Origin: an uncultured Balneola sp.
GTDB taxonomy: Bacteria; Bacteroidota; Rhodothermia; Balneolales; Balneolaceae
Length of the DNA: 34,003 bases
Direction of reading: 5' to 3'
Assembly (NCBI GenBank): GCA_913058495.1
Contig: CAJXQC010000031.1
Coordinates: forward strand, 1-34,003
Under the pieces are notes generated by a model. The model saw nothing but the letters and a program-made list of their open reading frames with translations. It had not been told where the DNA came from and did not search any database. The position numbers and the translations under genes were made by a program. Shown in pieces: positions 22,575 to 32,032 of this stretch (its first letter is position 1; every line of letters starts with the position of its first letter).

Positions 22575-25382
22575 ATGTCCACAAAAGAAACGGCTACTGT
22601 TGAAGCAAAAGAGGAAGCGCTGGAACGACCAATTATAATAAAAGGCGCGAGGACTCATAATCTCAAGAATATAGATGTAGAAATTCCGAGAAATAAGCTC
22701 ACGGTTATAACGGGGGTTTCGGGCTCCGGAAAATCGAGCCTGGCTTTTGATACTATTTATGCGGAGGGACAGCGACGTTATGTGGAAAGTCTTTCCAGCT
22801 ACGCAAGACAGTTTCTGGAAAGAATGGATAAACCGGATGTCGATTTTATGCAAGGTATTTCTCCGGCTATGGCTATTCAGCAAAAAACCACTTCTAGCAA
22901 TCCACGCTCAACAGTAGGAACAACAACCGAGATCTATGATTATTTGCGGTTGCTGTTTGCACGAATTGGGAAAACAATTTCTCCGGTATCCGGTAATCAG
23001 GTTAAAAAAGACACTCCGAAAACTGTTATTGAAGAGGTTTTTAAGCTGATGGAAGAAGGAGATCGGTTTTATGTTCTTTATCCGATCCCACAACACGAAA
23101 AAAAGAAACTGGATGAAGAGCTGAAGGTTTTAAAGGAAAAAGGATTTAGCAGGCTTCTGAATATCAATGACGAAAGCATAATAGACCTGACCGATGGCGA
23201 AATCGATGCAAAAAAGATCAAAAGAAAAGAGTTCAGGGTTCTTGTAGATCGCTTGATCCTGAAAGATGACGAAGCAACCATCACAAGGATAGCCGGATCA
23301 CTGGAAACAGCTTTTCAAAATGGAAGCGGAAGGTTATCCATTAAAAAAAGAAATGGAGATGAATTCCCTTTCAGTGAACGATTTGAGCTGGATGGAATTG
23401 AGTTTACAGAACCAACACCACAAATGTTCTCGTTCAACAACCCGTTTGGCGCCTGTCCCAAATGTGAAGGTTTTGGAAAAGTATCGGGTATAGATGAAGA
23501 TCTCGTGATTCCTGATCATGAAAAGACGATCCGAAACGGAGCTATTGCACCATTTACCACTCAGAAGTTTAGTACCCACCTGAGAGATCTGATAAAGGTA
23601 GCGTCGGAAGAAAAATTTTCAATTGATACTCCGTTTTCAGAGTTGCCTAAAGAAGTAAAAAGCATAATCTGGAAAGGAAAAGGGAACTATATCGGAATCT
23701 GGAACTTTTTCGATACAGTGAAAGATCAGGCGTATAAAGTCCATATGCGTGTGTTGTATTCACGCTATCGAGGATATAGTCGATGCCCGGAATGTGAGGG
23801 ATATCGGGTAAGAAAAGATGCGCAGTATGTGAAAGTTGGAGGAATGCATTCGGGAGAGGTTTCTGAACTAACGATCGGTCATGCAAAAGACTATTTTGAT
23901 GGACTTGAGCTCACAGAATTTGAACAAGGAGTGGCAGGACAGATCTTGTATGAGATCAGAAAAAGATTGAAATATCTGGATGAAGTCGGGTTGGATTATC
24001 TTACACTGGATCGACTTGCAAATACATTGAGTGGAGGTGAGTCGCAAAGAATAAGTTTGGCGAATGCTTTGGGAAGTTCCTTGATCGGTAGCATGTATGT
24101 TTTGGACGAACCAACAATTGGTTTGCACCCTAGAGATAACGATCGGTTGATCAAAATTCTGGAATCTCTGAGAGATATTGGAAATACGGTTTTGGTTGTG
24201 GAACACGATCCGGAAATGATGAAGGCAGCCGATAATGTAATTGATATCGGGCCTTTTGCAGGAGTACATGGTGGAGAAGTAGTATTCGAAGGTAACTTTG
24301 AAAATCTGCTGAAATCGGATACGCTTACCGGAAAATTTCTAAGCGGGAGAAAGCAGATCGAAGTTCCGAAAAAGCGTAGAAAAGGAAATGGAAGATCAAT
24401 AAAACTTGAAGGAGCCAGCGAGCATAATCTCAAAAATGTAGACGTAGAGTTTCCTTTGGGAAAAATGGTGGTAGTAACCGGCGTTTCAGGATCAGGGAAG
24501 TCTACACTGGTGCACGATACGGTTTATGCAGGTATCCAAAAACATATAGGTTCTTATAACCAGAAAGTAGGACGGTTTAAAGATCTGTCCGGAATGGCAA
24601 GCGTTCACAATTTAGAAATGGTAGACCAAAGCCCGATCGGCCGTTCTTCCAGATCAAATCCGGCAACCTATACCAAAGCGTTTGATGGAATTCGGGATGT
24701 GTTTTCGAACACTCGTCAGGCAAAAATAATGGGCTACACTCCGGGACATTTCTCCTTTAATGTACCGGGCGGGAGATGTGAAAACTGTCAAGGCGAAGGG
24801 ATTCAGAAAATAGAGATGCAGTTTATGGCTGATATCGAACTTGTTTGCGAAGTTTGTAACGGCGCGCGTTTCCGAAAGGATGTATTAGCTGTAAAATACC
24901 GGGGTAAGAGTATACATGACGTACTGGAAATGCCGATTTCTGAAGCTATAGAGTTTTTTGTGGATGAAACCACGATCATAAATAAATTACAGCCGCTCGA
25001 AGATGTTGGATTAGGATATTTAAACCTGGGCCAAAGTGCTACAACTCTTTCAGGTGGAGAAGCTCAGCGTGTGAAATTGGCAAGATTCCTCACCAAACAA
25101 AGCTCCGAACACACCATTTACTTTTTTGATGAGCCCACAACTGGATTGCATTTTGAAGACGTAGCAAAACTTCTGGAGGCATTTAATGAATTGGTTAATT
25201 CCGGTCACTCTGTAATAATCATTGAACACAATCTGGATATAATTAAATGTGCCGACTGGATCATCGACGTTGGACCGGAAGGTGGTTTTGCGGGCGGACA
25301 GATTGTAGCAGAAGGTACACCTGAAGACATTGCAAAAGTGAAAGAGAGCTATACAGGGCAGTATTTGAAGGAATATTTATAG
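22575..25382 (+). CDS. uvrA: excinuclease ABC subunit A
   Basis: This is the 935-residue damage-recognition ATPase of nucleotide excision repair, full length. The first ATPase half has Walker [15 protein letters not shown] (~47-60) and signature [15 protein letters not shown]; the second has [14 protein letters not shown] and [15 protein letters not shown]. The C-terminal zinc module is intact ([11 protein letters not shown] ... CEVCNGARF). In the first half, the usual CPxCG pair just before the LFSFNNP segment is absent ([15 protein letters not shown] instead), although ACPKCEGFG follows; so the first zinc site lacks two of its four cysteines, as I recall for other Bacteroidota copies. No uvrB is nearby. 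It stands alone between a divergent and a convergent gene. Confidence 0.95.
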   Translation: MSTKETATVEAKEEALERPIIIKGARTHNLKNIDVEIPRNKLTVITGVSGSGKSSLAFDTIYAEGQRRYVESLSSYARQFLERMDKPDVDFMQGISPAMAIQQKTTSSNPRSTVGTTTEIYDYLRLLFARIGKTISPVSGNQVKKDTPKTVIEEVFKLMEEGDRFYVLYPIPQHEKKKLDEELKVLKEKGFSRLLNINDESIIDLTDGEIDAKKIKRKEFRVLVDRLILKDDEATITRIAGSLETAFQNGSGRLSIKKRNGDEFPFSERFELDGIEFTEPTPQMFSFNNPFGACPKCEGFGKVSGIDEDLVIPDHEKTIRNGAIAPFTTQKFSTHLRDLIKVASEEKFSIDTPFSELPKEVKSIIWKGKGNYIGIWNFFDTVKDQAYKVHMRVLYSRYRGYSRCPECEGYRVRKDAQYVKVGGMHSGEVSELTIGHAKDYFDGLELTEFEQGVAGQILYEIRKRLKYLDEVGLDYLTLDRLANTLSGGESQRISLANALGSSLIGSMYVLDEPTIGLHPRDNDRLIKILESLRDIGNTVLVVEHDPEMMKAADNVIDIGPFAGVHGGEVVFEGNFENLLKSDTLTGKFLSGRKQIEVPKKRRKGNGRSIKLEGASEHNLKNVDVEFPLGKMVVVTGVSGSGKSTLVHDTVYAGIQKHIGSYNQKVGRFKDLSGMASVHNLEMVDQSPIGRSSRSNPATYTKAFDGIRDVFSNTRQAKIMGYTPGHFSFNVPGGRCENCQGEGIQKIEMQFMADIELVCEVCNGARFRKDVLAVKYRGKSIHDVLEMPISEAIEFFVDETTIINKLQPLEDVGLGYLNLGQSATTLSGGEAQRVKLARFLTKQSSEHTIYFFDEPTTGLHFEDVAKLLEAFNELVNSGHSVIIIEHNLDIIKCADWIIDVGPEGGFAGGQIVAEGTPEDIAKVKESYTGQYLKEYL

Positions 25383-25412
25383 AGAAGCGATAACGGAATC
25401 CAAAGTGTAATT

Positions 25413-26603
25413 TCACTGATCATATGGAATATACCTTTCCCACTTCCAGGGCGTGTACACATCGCCAATAGTTATTTCTAAAAGCTCTTTAAAGATCCCT
25501 TCTGCATTATCGCTGTTGCTCATGATAATGATGCCCGTTTTTTGTTCCGGAAACATAATTGAATAGTGTTCCCATCCCTGATCACTTCCTTCTTTAAAGG
25601 CGCCGTATCCATATGGAGATTTCAGAAGACCCCAGCCCATTCCGTAACTTAATTCGATATCATCATTTTCATCTGTATCCTGCCAGGCCTCTACTCCAAA
25701 TTGTGCTTTTGAGTTAATTCTTACTGATGGATAGAACATCAATTGAGCCAGCTCGGAGTTACCTGAGGCTTCGCGCAAAACATGTCCAAAGAATTTAGCA
25801 TAGTCTTCAGGAGTGGTTTCCATAGAGCCCGCAGCATTGGCTTCATCTTCGGTATCTTTGAGAATAGCTTCGTGTTCAGATGTGTGTCCATTAACAAAAA
25901 CTCCTTCAAAACGCTCTTGCCAAACATAACTGGTCATAGACATCTCCAGAGGGTCAAAGATTCTTTCCTTTGCAAGTTCTTCTAATCCTTTTCCCGTTAC
26001 CTTTTCTATAGCGTATTGTAAAAGCATCATGCCTTCTCCCGAGTAGCTGAATCGCGCACCCGGATCAAAGAAAAAGTGAATTTTTCCATCTCTGTCAAAA
26101 TCGAAAGATCTATCTAACCAGCGCCAATTCGGAAATCCCGTGGAATGATTCAGACACATTCTTGCGGTAATATCTTTATAGCGGTCATCTCCGGCTAGAT
26201 TGGCAAATCCGCGCCATTCTTTTTCAAATTCCAGCTCAGGAATGGGTACATCAAAATATTCCTGAAGCGGTGTATCCAGATCGATAATTCCATCAAGAAC
26301 GAGATCAGCTACTAAATAGCCAAAAACCGCTTTACTGAAAGACGCCCCGTAAAAGATATGGTCTGTGGTTAGCGTATCTTTAGTTTCATAGTTAGCATAA
26401 CCAAACCCTTTTTGATAAGCTATTTCATTATCATTGAAAATAGTAACTGCCAATCCTGTGATCTCTGCCTCATCTATGAGGGTTTGAATACGTTGTGTAA
26501 GATCTTTTTCTGAAATGGTGTTCCCATCAATATGCTCGACATTGTCTTGAGAGCAACTGCTGAATAAGATCAGAATAGAAAGAAAGAGTAGAGAATATGT
26601 CAT
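25413..26603 (-). CDS. serine hydrolase lipoprotein, beta-lactamase (class C)-like
   Basis: The protein has 396 residues. An N-terminal lipobox-like LFSSC (Cys17) suggests a lipoprotein. The serine beta-lactamase/transpeptidase-like fold shows the nucleophile motif SFSK (Ser88, Lys91), the tyrosine motif YSG (Tyr187), LNHSTGFPNW between them, and a late QGWEHYSIMFPEQKTGIIIM segment taking the place of the KTG/HxG strand. This group includes esterases, D-aminopeptidases and penicillin-recognising enzymes; true beta-lactamase activity is not implied. It is convergent with uvrA, with 30 nt between them and no clear terminator. Confidence 0.85.
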   Translation of the reverse strand: MTYSLLFLSILILFSSCSQDNVEHIDGNTISEKDLTQRIQTLIDEAEITGLAVTIFNDNEIAYQKGFGYANYETKDTLTTDHIFYGASFSKAVFGYLVADLVLDGIIDLDTPLQEYFDVPIPELEFEKEWRGFANLAGDDRYKDITARMCLNHSTGFPNWRWLDRSFDFDRDGKIHFFFDPGARFSYSGEGMMLLQYAIEKVTGKGLEELAKERIFDPLEMSMTSYVWQERFEGVFVNGHTSEHEAILKDTEDEANAAGSMETTPEDYAKFFGHVLREASGNSELAQLMFYPSVRINSKAQFGVEAWQDTDENDDIELSYGMGWGLLKSPYGYGAFKEGSDQGWEHYSIMFPEQKTGIIIMSNSDNAEGIFKELLEITIGDVYTPWKWERYIPYDQ

Positions 26604-26757
26604 TATAAAATCTATGAAAGTTATCGTCCCTTTCGTTTAAAAGACCATGATGTTTCAAAAAGGAGAAAATACTCTCCGGCAGACCTTAAAATAGAATATG
26701 GAACCATGTTTGTTGAATTGAGTTGAAATACTGGTAACAAATAATAAAAAACCTGAT

Positions 26758-27348
26758 ATGAACACTATTCAAAGATTTTGCTCTCTATTTATCATCTTAC
26801 TTTTAACAGTTGGACTTTCATCACAATCGGAAGCTCAATCACTACCTGAGTTTGGTGTAAAAGGAGGATTAAACTATTCAACCTTTAACGATACCGAAGA
26901 TGTAGAATACAAAACCGGATTTCTGATCGGTGGATATGCAAATTTTAAAATTCCATTAAGCCCAATATCTGTACAGCCGGAGGTTTTATATGCGCAGTAT
27001 GGCGCAGATGTTGAAGATTCAGATGCAAGTTTTGTAGTTAATTATGTGCAAGTTCCGGTATTATTGAAATTTGGCTTTGATACCCCGGCAGCTAAACCAA
27101 ACGTTTATTTTGGGCCATATATGAGTTTTAACACAAAGGCAGAAATAGAAAACGATGATGGGTCCTTAAACTTAGAAGACAATGTTAAAGATACCGAATT
27201 TGGTGTTGTTGTTGGAGCCGGAGTGGATGTTAGCAAATTAAGACTGGGCTTGAGATATACAGCAGGTTTAAGCAATGTAGCTGATGATGACTTTAATGAT
27301 TCTGCAAAAAATGGAGCCATAGCACTTACCGTTGGTATCGCATTTTAA
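26758..27348 (+). CDS. PorT-like outer-membrane beta-barrel protein, paralogue 1
   Basis: This 196-residue protein has a signal peptide (ending SQSEA before QSLPEFG) and an eight-strand-type barrel. It shares with the next two genes the blocks EFGVKGGLNYS, SVQPEVLYAQYG, YVQVPVLLKFG, VYFGPYMSFNTKAE and the C-terminal GLRYTAGL ... GAIALTVGIAF, ending in an aromatic residue as outer-membrane barrels do. It is followed by its own terminator, so it is expressed at least partly apart from its paralogues. Function unknown. Confidence 0.85.
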   Translation: MNTIQRFCSLFIILLLTVGLSSQSEAQSLPEFGVKGGLNYSTFNDTEDVEYKTGFLIGGYANFKIPLSPISVQPEVLYAQYGADVEDSDASFVVNYVQVPVLLKFGFDTPAAKPNVYFGPYMSFNTKAEIENDDGSLNLEDNVKDTEFGVVVGAGVDVSKLRLGLRYTAGLSNVADDDFNDSAKNGAIALTVGIAF

Positions 27349-27420
27349 ATTGAGAATAACAGGGGAACAGTTTTAGATCAGAACCTCTAGTTATTCCAAT
27401 TAATTTTAATATTTTAAGCG

Positions 27421-27452
27421 GGCCTTTTCTTAATTGAAAAGGTCTTTTTTTT
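27421..27452 (+). terminator. intrinsic terminator after barrel paralogue 1
   Basis: ggccttttc (27421-27429) pairs with gaaaaggtc (27436-27444, one G-T pair) around a 6-nt loop, followed by eight Ts. Confidence 0.88.
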
Positions 27453-27481
27453 GTTAACTAAAAGGAATTTCAGGCGGGGTT

Positions 27482-28102
27482 ATGAGCAGAGGATTTGTAG
27501 TATTCAGTATTGCATTAGCAGTTTTTTTTACAACAGAGGTAAAGGCACAATTCATTTCAGAATTTGGACTAAAAGGTGGGATTAATATCTCAAAAATAAG
27601 CAACGTGGATGAAACAAATTATAAAGCCGGAGTTCTTGCAGGGATATTTTTGGAAGTTGATATCCCCAACACATCATTTGCTTTCCAAACTGAGTTACTT
27701 TCTGTTCAATACGGGGATAAAGACTCTAACTCCGAAGAAGTTCGTAGGCTTACCTATTTTCAAATACCATTCCTGATAAAATATGGGATTAGTTTACCTG
27801 ACTCTGATATTTCTCCCGTTGTTTATTTTGGGCCATATGCAGGCTTTAATTATAAAGCAGTAGTTGAAGATAAAGGCGGAAATGTAAGTGGGGATGGAAA
27901 CATAAGGAGCATTTCCGATGACATAAAAGATAATGATTCGGGTTTATTATTTGGGGCGGAACTTGGCATTAAAGAGTTCAGGTTCGGGCTTAGGTATACT
28001 ACGGGATTTACTGAAGTTTTTGAGGCAGGCATGTCTGATGGTGAGAAGAATAGAGCATTAGCTTTTACTATTGGAATAGCGCTTAATAAAAAAAATAATT
28101 AA
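27482..28102 (+). CDS. PorT-like outer-membrane beta-barrel protein, paralogue 2
   Basis: This 206-residue paralogue of the preceding gene has a signal peptide ending EVKA before QFISEFG. Conserved blocks are EFGLKGGINISK, FQTELLSVQYG, YFQIPFLIKYG, VVYFGPYAGFNYKAVVE and FRFGLRYTTGFTEV. It differs mainly in loop regions (e.g. GGNVSGDGNIRSISDDIKDN), as expected for surface-exposed loops, and ends in a short NKKNN tail after the last strand. It lies 67 nt upstream of paralogue 3 with no visible terminator, so the two may share a transcript. Confidence 0.85.
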   Translation: MSRGFVVFSIALAVFFTTEVKAQFISEFGLKGGINISKISNVDETNYKAGVLAGIFLEVDIPNTSFAFQTELLSVQYGDKDSNSEEVRRLTYFQIPFLIKYGISLPDSDISPVVYFGPYAGFNYKAVVEDKGGNVSGDGNIRSISDDIKDNDSGLLFGAELGIKEFRFGLRYTTGFTEVFEAGMSDGEKNRALAFTIGIALNKKNN

Positions 28103-28169
28103 CCCGAAGTAGACTAAGAACTCTGTCTGTATTCACTCAGAAAACAAAAACCAGTACATATTAGAAATA

Positions 28170-28745
28170 ATGAAAAAAAATTATAAGATCGGGGCATTAG
28201 GGATAGTTTTAATAGTACTTACTTCTATAGCTTCGAAGGCTCAAAATCTTCCTGAATTTGGAGTAAGGGTAGGCATAAATTCTGCTACTATCACTAATTT
28301 AGAGGGAACGGATAGAAAGACAGGGTTGCTGGCAGGGTTTTATATCGAGTTTGATATCCCGGAGAGCCAGTCTTCTGTACAGCCTGAATTACTTTATGTT
28401 CAGTATGGTGGTAAAGATGCTAATTCAGATGCTTCACAGTTATTTAGCTATCTCCAGATTCCTGTGTTACTAAAAATTGGCTTTGGGGATGAAGAAGTAA
28501 AGCCGAATATGTTTTTTGGTCCTTATCTTGGATTTAGTGTTAAATCAGAGTTTGATAATGGTTCCGGGGGCACTATTGACCTAGTTGGAGCAGTAAATGA
28601 CATTGATTATGGAATGGTACTAGGAGCGGGCGTCGATGGTGATAAATTCCAGTTATCACTTCGCTATACAGCAGGGTTGAATAATATTTATGATGAAGGT
28701 GAGAAAAACAGTGCAATAGCGCTTGTATTCGGTATCGCTTTCTAA
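28170..28745 (+). CDS. PorT-like outer-membrane beta-barrel protein, paralogue 3
   Basis: This 191-residue third member of the tandem has a signal peptide ending ASKA before QNLPEFGVRVG. It carries SSVQPELLYVQYGG, YLQIPVLLKIGFG, MFFGPYLGFSVKSEF, LSLRYTAGLNNI and the final SAIALVFGIAF. It is closer to paralogue 1 than to 2 over the QPELLYxQYG block. A strong terminator follows. Confidence 0.85.
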   Translation: MKKNYKIGALGIVLIVLTSIASKAQNLPEFGVRVGINSATITNLEGTDRKTGLLAGFYIEFDIPESQSSVQPELLYVQYGGKDANSDASQLFSYLQIPVLLKIGFGDEEVKPNMFFGPYLGFSVKSEFDNGSGGTIDLVGAVNDIDYGMVLGAGVDGDKFQLSLRYTAGLNNIYDEGEKNSAIALVFGIAF

Positions 28746-28764
28746 AAGATAAATTTCCTATTAT

Positions 28765-28797
28765 AAAGCAGTTTCAAATTACGGAACTGCTTTTTTT
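28765..28797 (+). terminator. intrinsic terminator after barrel paralogue 3
   Basis: aaagcagtttc (28765-28775) pairs with ggaactgcttt (28783-28793, one G-T pair) around a 7-nt loop, followed by four more Ts (28794-28797). It ends three bases before an in-frame GTG at 28800, which argues for the ATG at 28812 as the start of the next gene. Confidence 0.88.
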
Positions 28798-28811
28798 ATG
28801 TGATCTACTTT

Positions 28812-29540
28812 ATGCAGAAATTTCTAGTCATTTTCTTTCTGGTAGTTGTATCAACTCAGCTTTCATATGCTCAAAAAAATCGTTTTGGGATGAAGTCCGG
28901 AGTTGCGTTTTCAAGTATGACTCATCAGCAAACAGAGATCGGCACGGCAAATATAGAGTGGGGTGGAGCCTCTTCTTACCAAACAGGGATATTTTACAAC
29001 AGAAGACTTGAGAATTCATTGCTGTCTTTTCAGATAGAGGTTGATTATAAAAAACTTGGCACTGTATTCAGGATAAATGATGTTGACCCGAGAGTGGCTT
29101 CTTCAGCAAAAGCGAATTACAGGTTTGAGCATATTGGTTTTTCTGTATTACCGCGAATCGATCTTTTTCCGGATAATAAAATCAATCCCAATTTCATGAT
29201 TGGTGGTATCATGGAAGTTAAAACAAACTCAGAGGTGATATTTACATCAAATATACCTGATCCGGACAGATCGCTGGACAATTTCTTTTTTGGTGGAGAT
29301 ATAAATGAACATACGGAAGATTTTTTATACGGCTTTGTAATGGCCGGGGGGATAGAAATTGCAACAAAACCTGTAATAATCACTCTTGAAAGCCGATATA
29401 CATCTTTATTTACACCGGTTTTTAATGAAAGTGTAGAACAAATGCCGCCAAACCAACAAACATCTATTTTAAAAATAATGGAAGACAGCAGACACAATTA
29501 TTTTAGTTTTCTAATTGGCTTCAACTTTTATTTTGATTAG
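28812..29540 (+). CDS. outer-membrane beta-barrel protein (divergent fourth)
   Basis: The protein has 242 residues from the ATG at 28812, giving signal peptide MQKFLVIFFLVVVSTQLSYA. An in-frame GTG at 28800 abuts the terminator and is unlikely. The barrel shares the general plan of the three upstream genes (FGMKSGVAFSSM, LSFQIEVDYKKLG, FSVLPRIDLFP, VIITLESRYTSLF, FSFLIGFNFYF) but not their specific blocks, so it is a distant relative. It lies 45 nt before the ABC permease gene. Function unknown. Confidence 0.75.
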   Translation: MQKFLVIFFLVVVSTQLSYAQKNRFGMKSGVAFSSMTHQQTEIGTANIEWGGASSYQTGIFYNRRLENSLLSFQIEVDYKKLGTVFRINDVDPRVASSAKANYRFEHIGFSVLPRIDLFPDNKINPNFMIGGIMEVKTNSEVIFTSNIPDPDRSLDNFFFGGDINEHTEDFLYGFVMAGGIEIATKPVIITLESRYTSLFTPVFNESVEQMPPNQQTSILKIMEDSRHNYFSFLIGFNFYFD

Positions 29541-29585
29541 TTATTACTGAAGGCGTAAACTCTATCTAATTCATCAAAGGGCGTC

Positions 29586-31133
29586 ATGTTTGGCCGGCTA
29601 CTTGCTTTAAATTGGAAAATTTTTGTTTCAAACCTCAACAGGTTTCAACTGTTGCTGTTGATAGGTTATATCATGTTTTTGGGAATCATGACTGTTAATC
29701 TGGTTGGGACAGCGATCGTTGTGATTTTATTGGATACCGATCCCTGGATGAAAACACAAATTCCCTGGCTCACCCCCGAGATCTATACTTTTCTGCTCTT
29801 AGTTTTTGCAAACTCCTATTGGGTTATGCACTTCTCTTTCACAAATCTGAGGCTATTAAACATTGCAGAAAACAGAAAACTGCTTGGGTTTGGGTTTCCT
29901 TTGAAAAGACTTTCCCGATATTTGATGATCATAGGATTTTGTCATCCTGTGAATATCATTTACAATTTTACCTGGCTCGTGTTTTTGATGATTCAGGTTT
30001 CTCATTTTTATCAAGTATTGATCGGAGTAGCGGCAATTATCTTTAATTATGTGCTTATTTATTCTATCAAACACCGTTTCATCAAGATTGTGGAAAGAAA
30101 GTTTATAGCGGTAGTTGTTGGGTTTTTATTTTTGATATTTGGCTTGTTTCAGGCGGTATCGCTCTTTGCCGAAAACTCACAGGAGATATTTGTTCAAATT
30201 GTTCCGAGAGTAGAAACACTAAACAGTTTTTTATCCTGGAGCCCGGGCGGTTTACTTATACAAACTGTAAATGTTGAATACGGATGGACAACAGCAGTTA
30301 TAATTTTCGGATTTCTAACTTTGTTGATCGGATTAATTTTAATCGATCACTTTAGGAAAACCTGTGAAGGCTTAATAAATCCTACAATCAGAAAGGTTGA
30401 GCAACAGACAAGCAAGTTATGGGCTTTTCTAAGACGCGTGATGGGAATAAATGCAGGAAAATATTACTACTATGTGATGATTCATCCATATAACAAACTG
30501 CAATTGCTTACGCTGGCAGTAGTTCCGGTTGTTTATGTTCCGATCCTTCTCCAGGTAAAATACAGTGCCGCACAGACTATTTTAATTCCGACTATACTTG
30601 CAGGGATTCCAGTAGCATTGCTCGCAATGGGAATGGCAAATATGTATGGGTACGAAAACAGGGAATTGCTTATGCATTTACAGTTTCCGATAAAGCTGGA
30701 AAAACAATTGAAAGAAAGGTTCTTGGGGGTGATTATATTTCCATTACTGGTTTTCTATATAATCACAATTTTTGAATTATTATTAATACCACAAATTGTT
30801 GGTGTTTATAAGATATTTGTTGCAAACACCTTCTTTTTTCTTTGTTTTATGGTGCTTTTTATATGGAGCTCATATTATCAATACCAAAAGGCTACGTATT
30901 CCTCAATGAGCTATAAGCATCCTATAATACCACAAAAAGTAACCTTCGTAATTACATTCGTAATTTTTTCGATGGGATATCTCATTTTTGTACCATTAGA
31001 AAATCTGGAATGGTACAGAATTACGATTATGAGCGTGGTTATTGTTGTAATAGGAGTTTACCTTTGGAGACATATGAGCTTTCTTGTAAATCTGTTCAAA
31101 AAGCAGATACTGAAAAGACTTTGGACTGAATAA
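29586..31133 (+). CDS. ABC-2-type transporter permease
   Basis: This 515-residue integral membrane protein has about twelve hydrophobic helices and basic loops. The opening MFGRLLALNWKIFVSNLNRF is the type seen in bacteroidotal exporter permeases. No catalytic motif is expected. The probable ATPase partner is encoded at 32029, separated from it only by lgt, all three being on the same strand with 29 nt and then an overlap between them. The direction is probably export; the substrate is unknown. Confidence 0.7.
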   Translation: MFGRLLALNWKIFVSNLNRFQLLLLIGYIMFLGIMTVNLVGTAIVVILLDTDPWMKTQIPWLTPEIYTFLLLVFANSYWVMHFSFTNLRLLNIAENRKLLGFGFPLKRLSRYLMIIGFCHPVNIIYNFTWLVFLMIQVSHFYQVLIGVAAIIFNYVLIYSIKHRFIKIVERKFIAVVVGFLFLIFGLFQAVSLFAENSQEIFVQIVPRVETLNSFLSWSPGGLLIQTVNVEYGWTTAVIIFGFLTLLIGLILIDHFRKTCEGLINPTIRKVEQQTSKLWAFLRRVMGINAGKYYYYVMIHPYNKLQLLTLAVVPVVYVPILLQVKYSAAQTILIPTILAGIPVALLAMGMANMYGYENRELLMHLQFPIKLEKQLKERFLGVIIFPLLVFYIITIFELLLIPQIVGVYKIFVANTFFFLCFMVLFIWSSYYQYQKATYSSMSYKHPIIPQKVTFVITFVIFSMGYLIFVPLENLEWYRITIMSVVIVVIGVYLWRHMSFLVNLFKKQILKRLWTE

Positions 31134-31162
31134 CAAATATCTAAAAGCACACTACTTTACTT

Positions 31163-32032
31163 ATGCTTCCTATACATCTTGATCTCGGCTTTACTCAGAT
31201 CTATTTCTATGAAGGAATTTACTTCCTGATCTCTATTGTACTCGGTATATGGTGGGCAAAAGTCCGCGTTGAAAAATACGGTGGGAAAGTAGAAAAATTT
31301 GAAGGTCTGGTCGTGTGGTCTATTGTAGGAGCCTTAATTGGAGCTCGGCTTTCTCATTATGTATTTTGGCAATCAGATGTGTTCTTCGAAAACCCGGGAG
31401 TAATTTTTAGTCCGACCGGAGCAGGAAACAGCATTACAGGTGGATTGGTCGGTGGAATGCTCGGTGGTTATTTCTATGTAAAACGAAACAATATGAATTA
31501 CTGGGAATACTTTTCATTGCTTTCACCGGGGGTGTTATTAGGACAGGCTGTTGGTAGAATTGGGTGTTTTCTGAACGGAGACGCTTACGGAACGGCAACA
31601 AATTCGTTTCTTGGCGTTCAATTCCCCCGCTATGCAACTACCATCCCCAGTTTTGAAACGGAATACAGGCTTTCAAGTCCGTCGTGGGAATCAACTACAG
31701 GTTTACCCGGGCAGACAGAAACGTTAAGTGCACCTGTACATCCCACACAGCTGTATGAAATGTTTGGTGATGCAGTATTGATTTTGATCGTTCTTTGGGT
31801 GTTTAAAAAGATCTGGGATACGGATAAAAAATCTCCACTTATTTTCTTTATTCATACAGGTGGATATTCTCTATTGAGATTTGGGCTGGAATATATTCGT
31901 GCCGACAAAGAAGGAATTACCATGTTCGGAATGAGTAATCTGCAAATGGCATTATTACTTTACGGTTTATTTACTATTGGTTATGCCACAAAATATTATC
32001 TCAATAAAAGACCTAAAAAGGGAATTAAATGA
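31163..32032 (+). CDS. lgt: prolipoprotein diacylglyceryl transferase (atypical Lgt)
   Basis: This 289-residue, seven-helix inner-membrane enzyme would add diacylglycerol to the lipobox cysteine. Lgt hallmarks are GARLSHYVFW (~60-69), GQAVGRIGCFLNGDAYG (~127-143), HPTQLYE (~193-199) and RFGLEYIR near the end. Two residues important in the E. coli enzyme differ: the histidine of its HGG motif is Thr here (SITGGLVGG), and the asparagine of RLGN is Cys (RIGC). The retained arginines fit an active enzyme of the divergent GCF type, but that is inference. The last four bases overlap the start of the ABC ATPase gene (ATGA), so they are translationally coupled. Confidence 0.85.
   Translation: MLPIHLDLGFTQIYFYEGIYFLISIVLGIWWAKVRVEKYGGKVEKFEGLVVWSIVGALIGARLSHYVFWQSDVFFENPGVIFSPTGAGNSITGGLVGGMLGGYFYVKRNNMNYWEYFSLLSPGVLLGQAVGRIGCFLNGDAYGTATNSFLGVQFPRYATTIPSFETEYRLSSPSWESTTGLPGQTETLSAPVHPTQLYEMFGDAVLILIVLWVFKKIWDTDKKSPLIFFIHTGGYSLLRFGLEYIRADKEGITMFGMSNLQMALLLYGLFTIGYATKYYLNKRPKKGIK

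Noticed and set aside
26641-26720. Possible third copy of the folded element (minus strand TAAGGTCTGCCGG resembles the loop motif)
   Set aside because: No flanking inner or outer stems of the required arrangement could be found; the motif match alone is too short.
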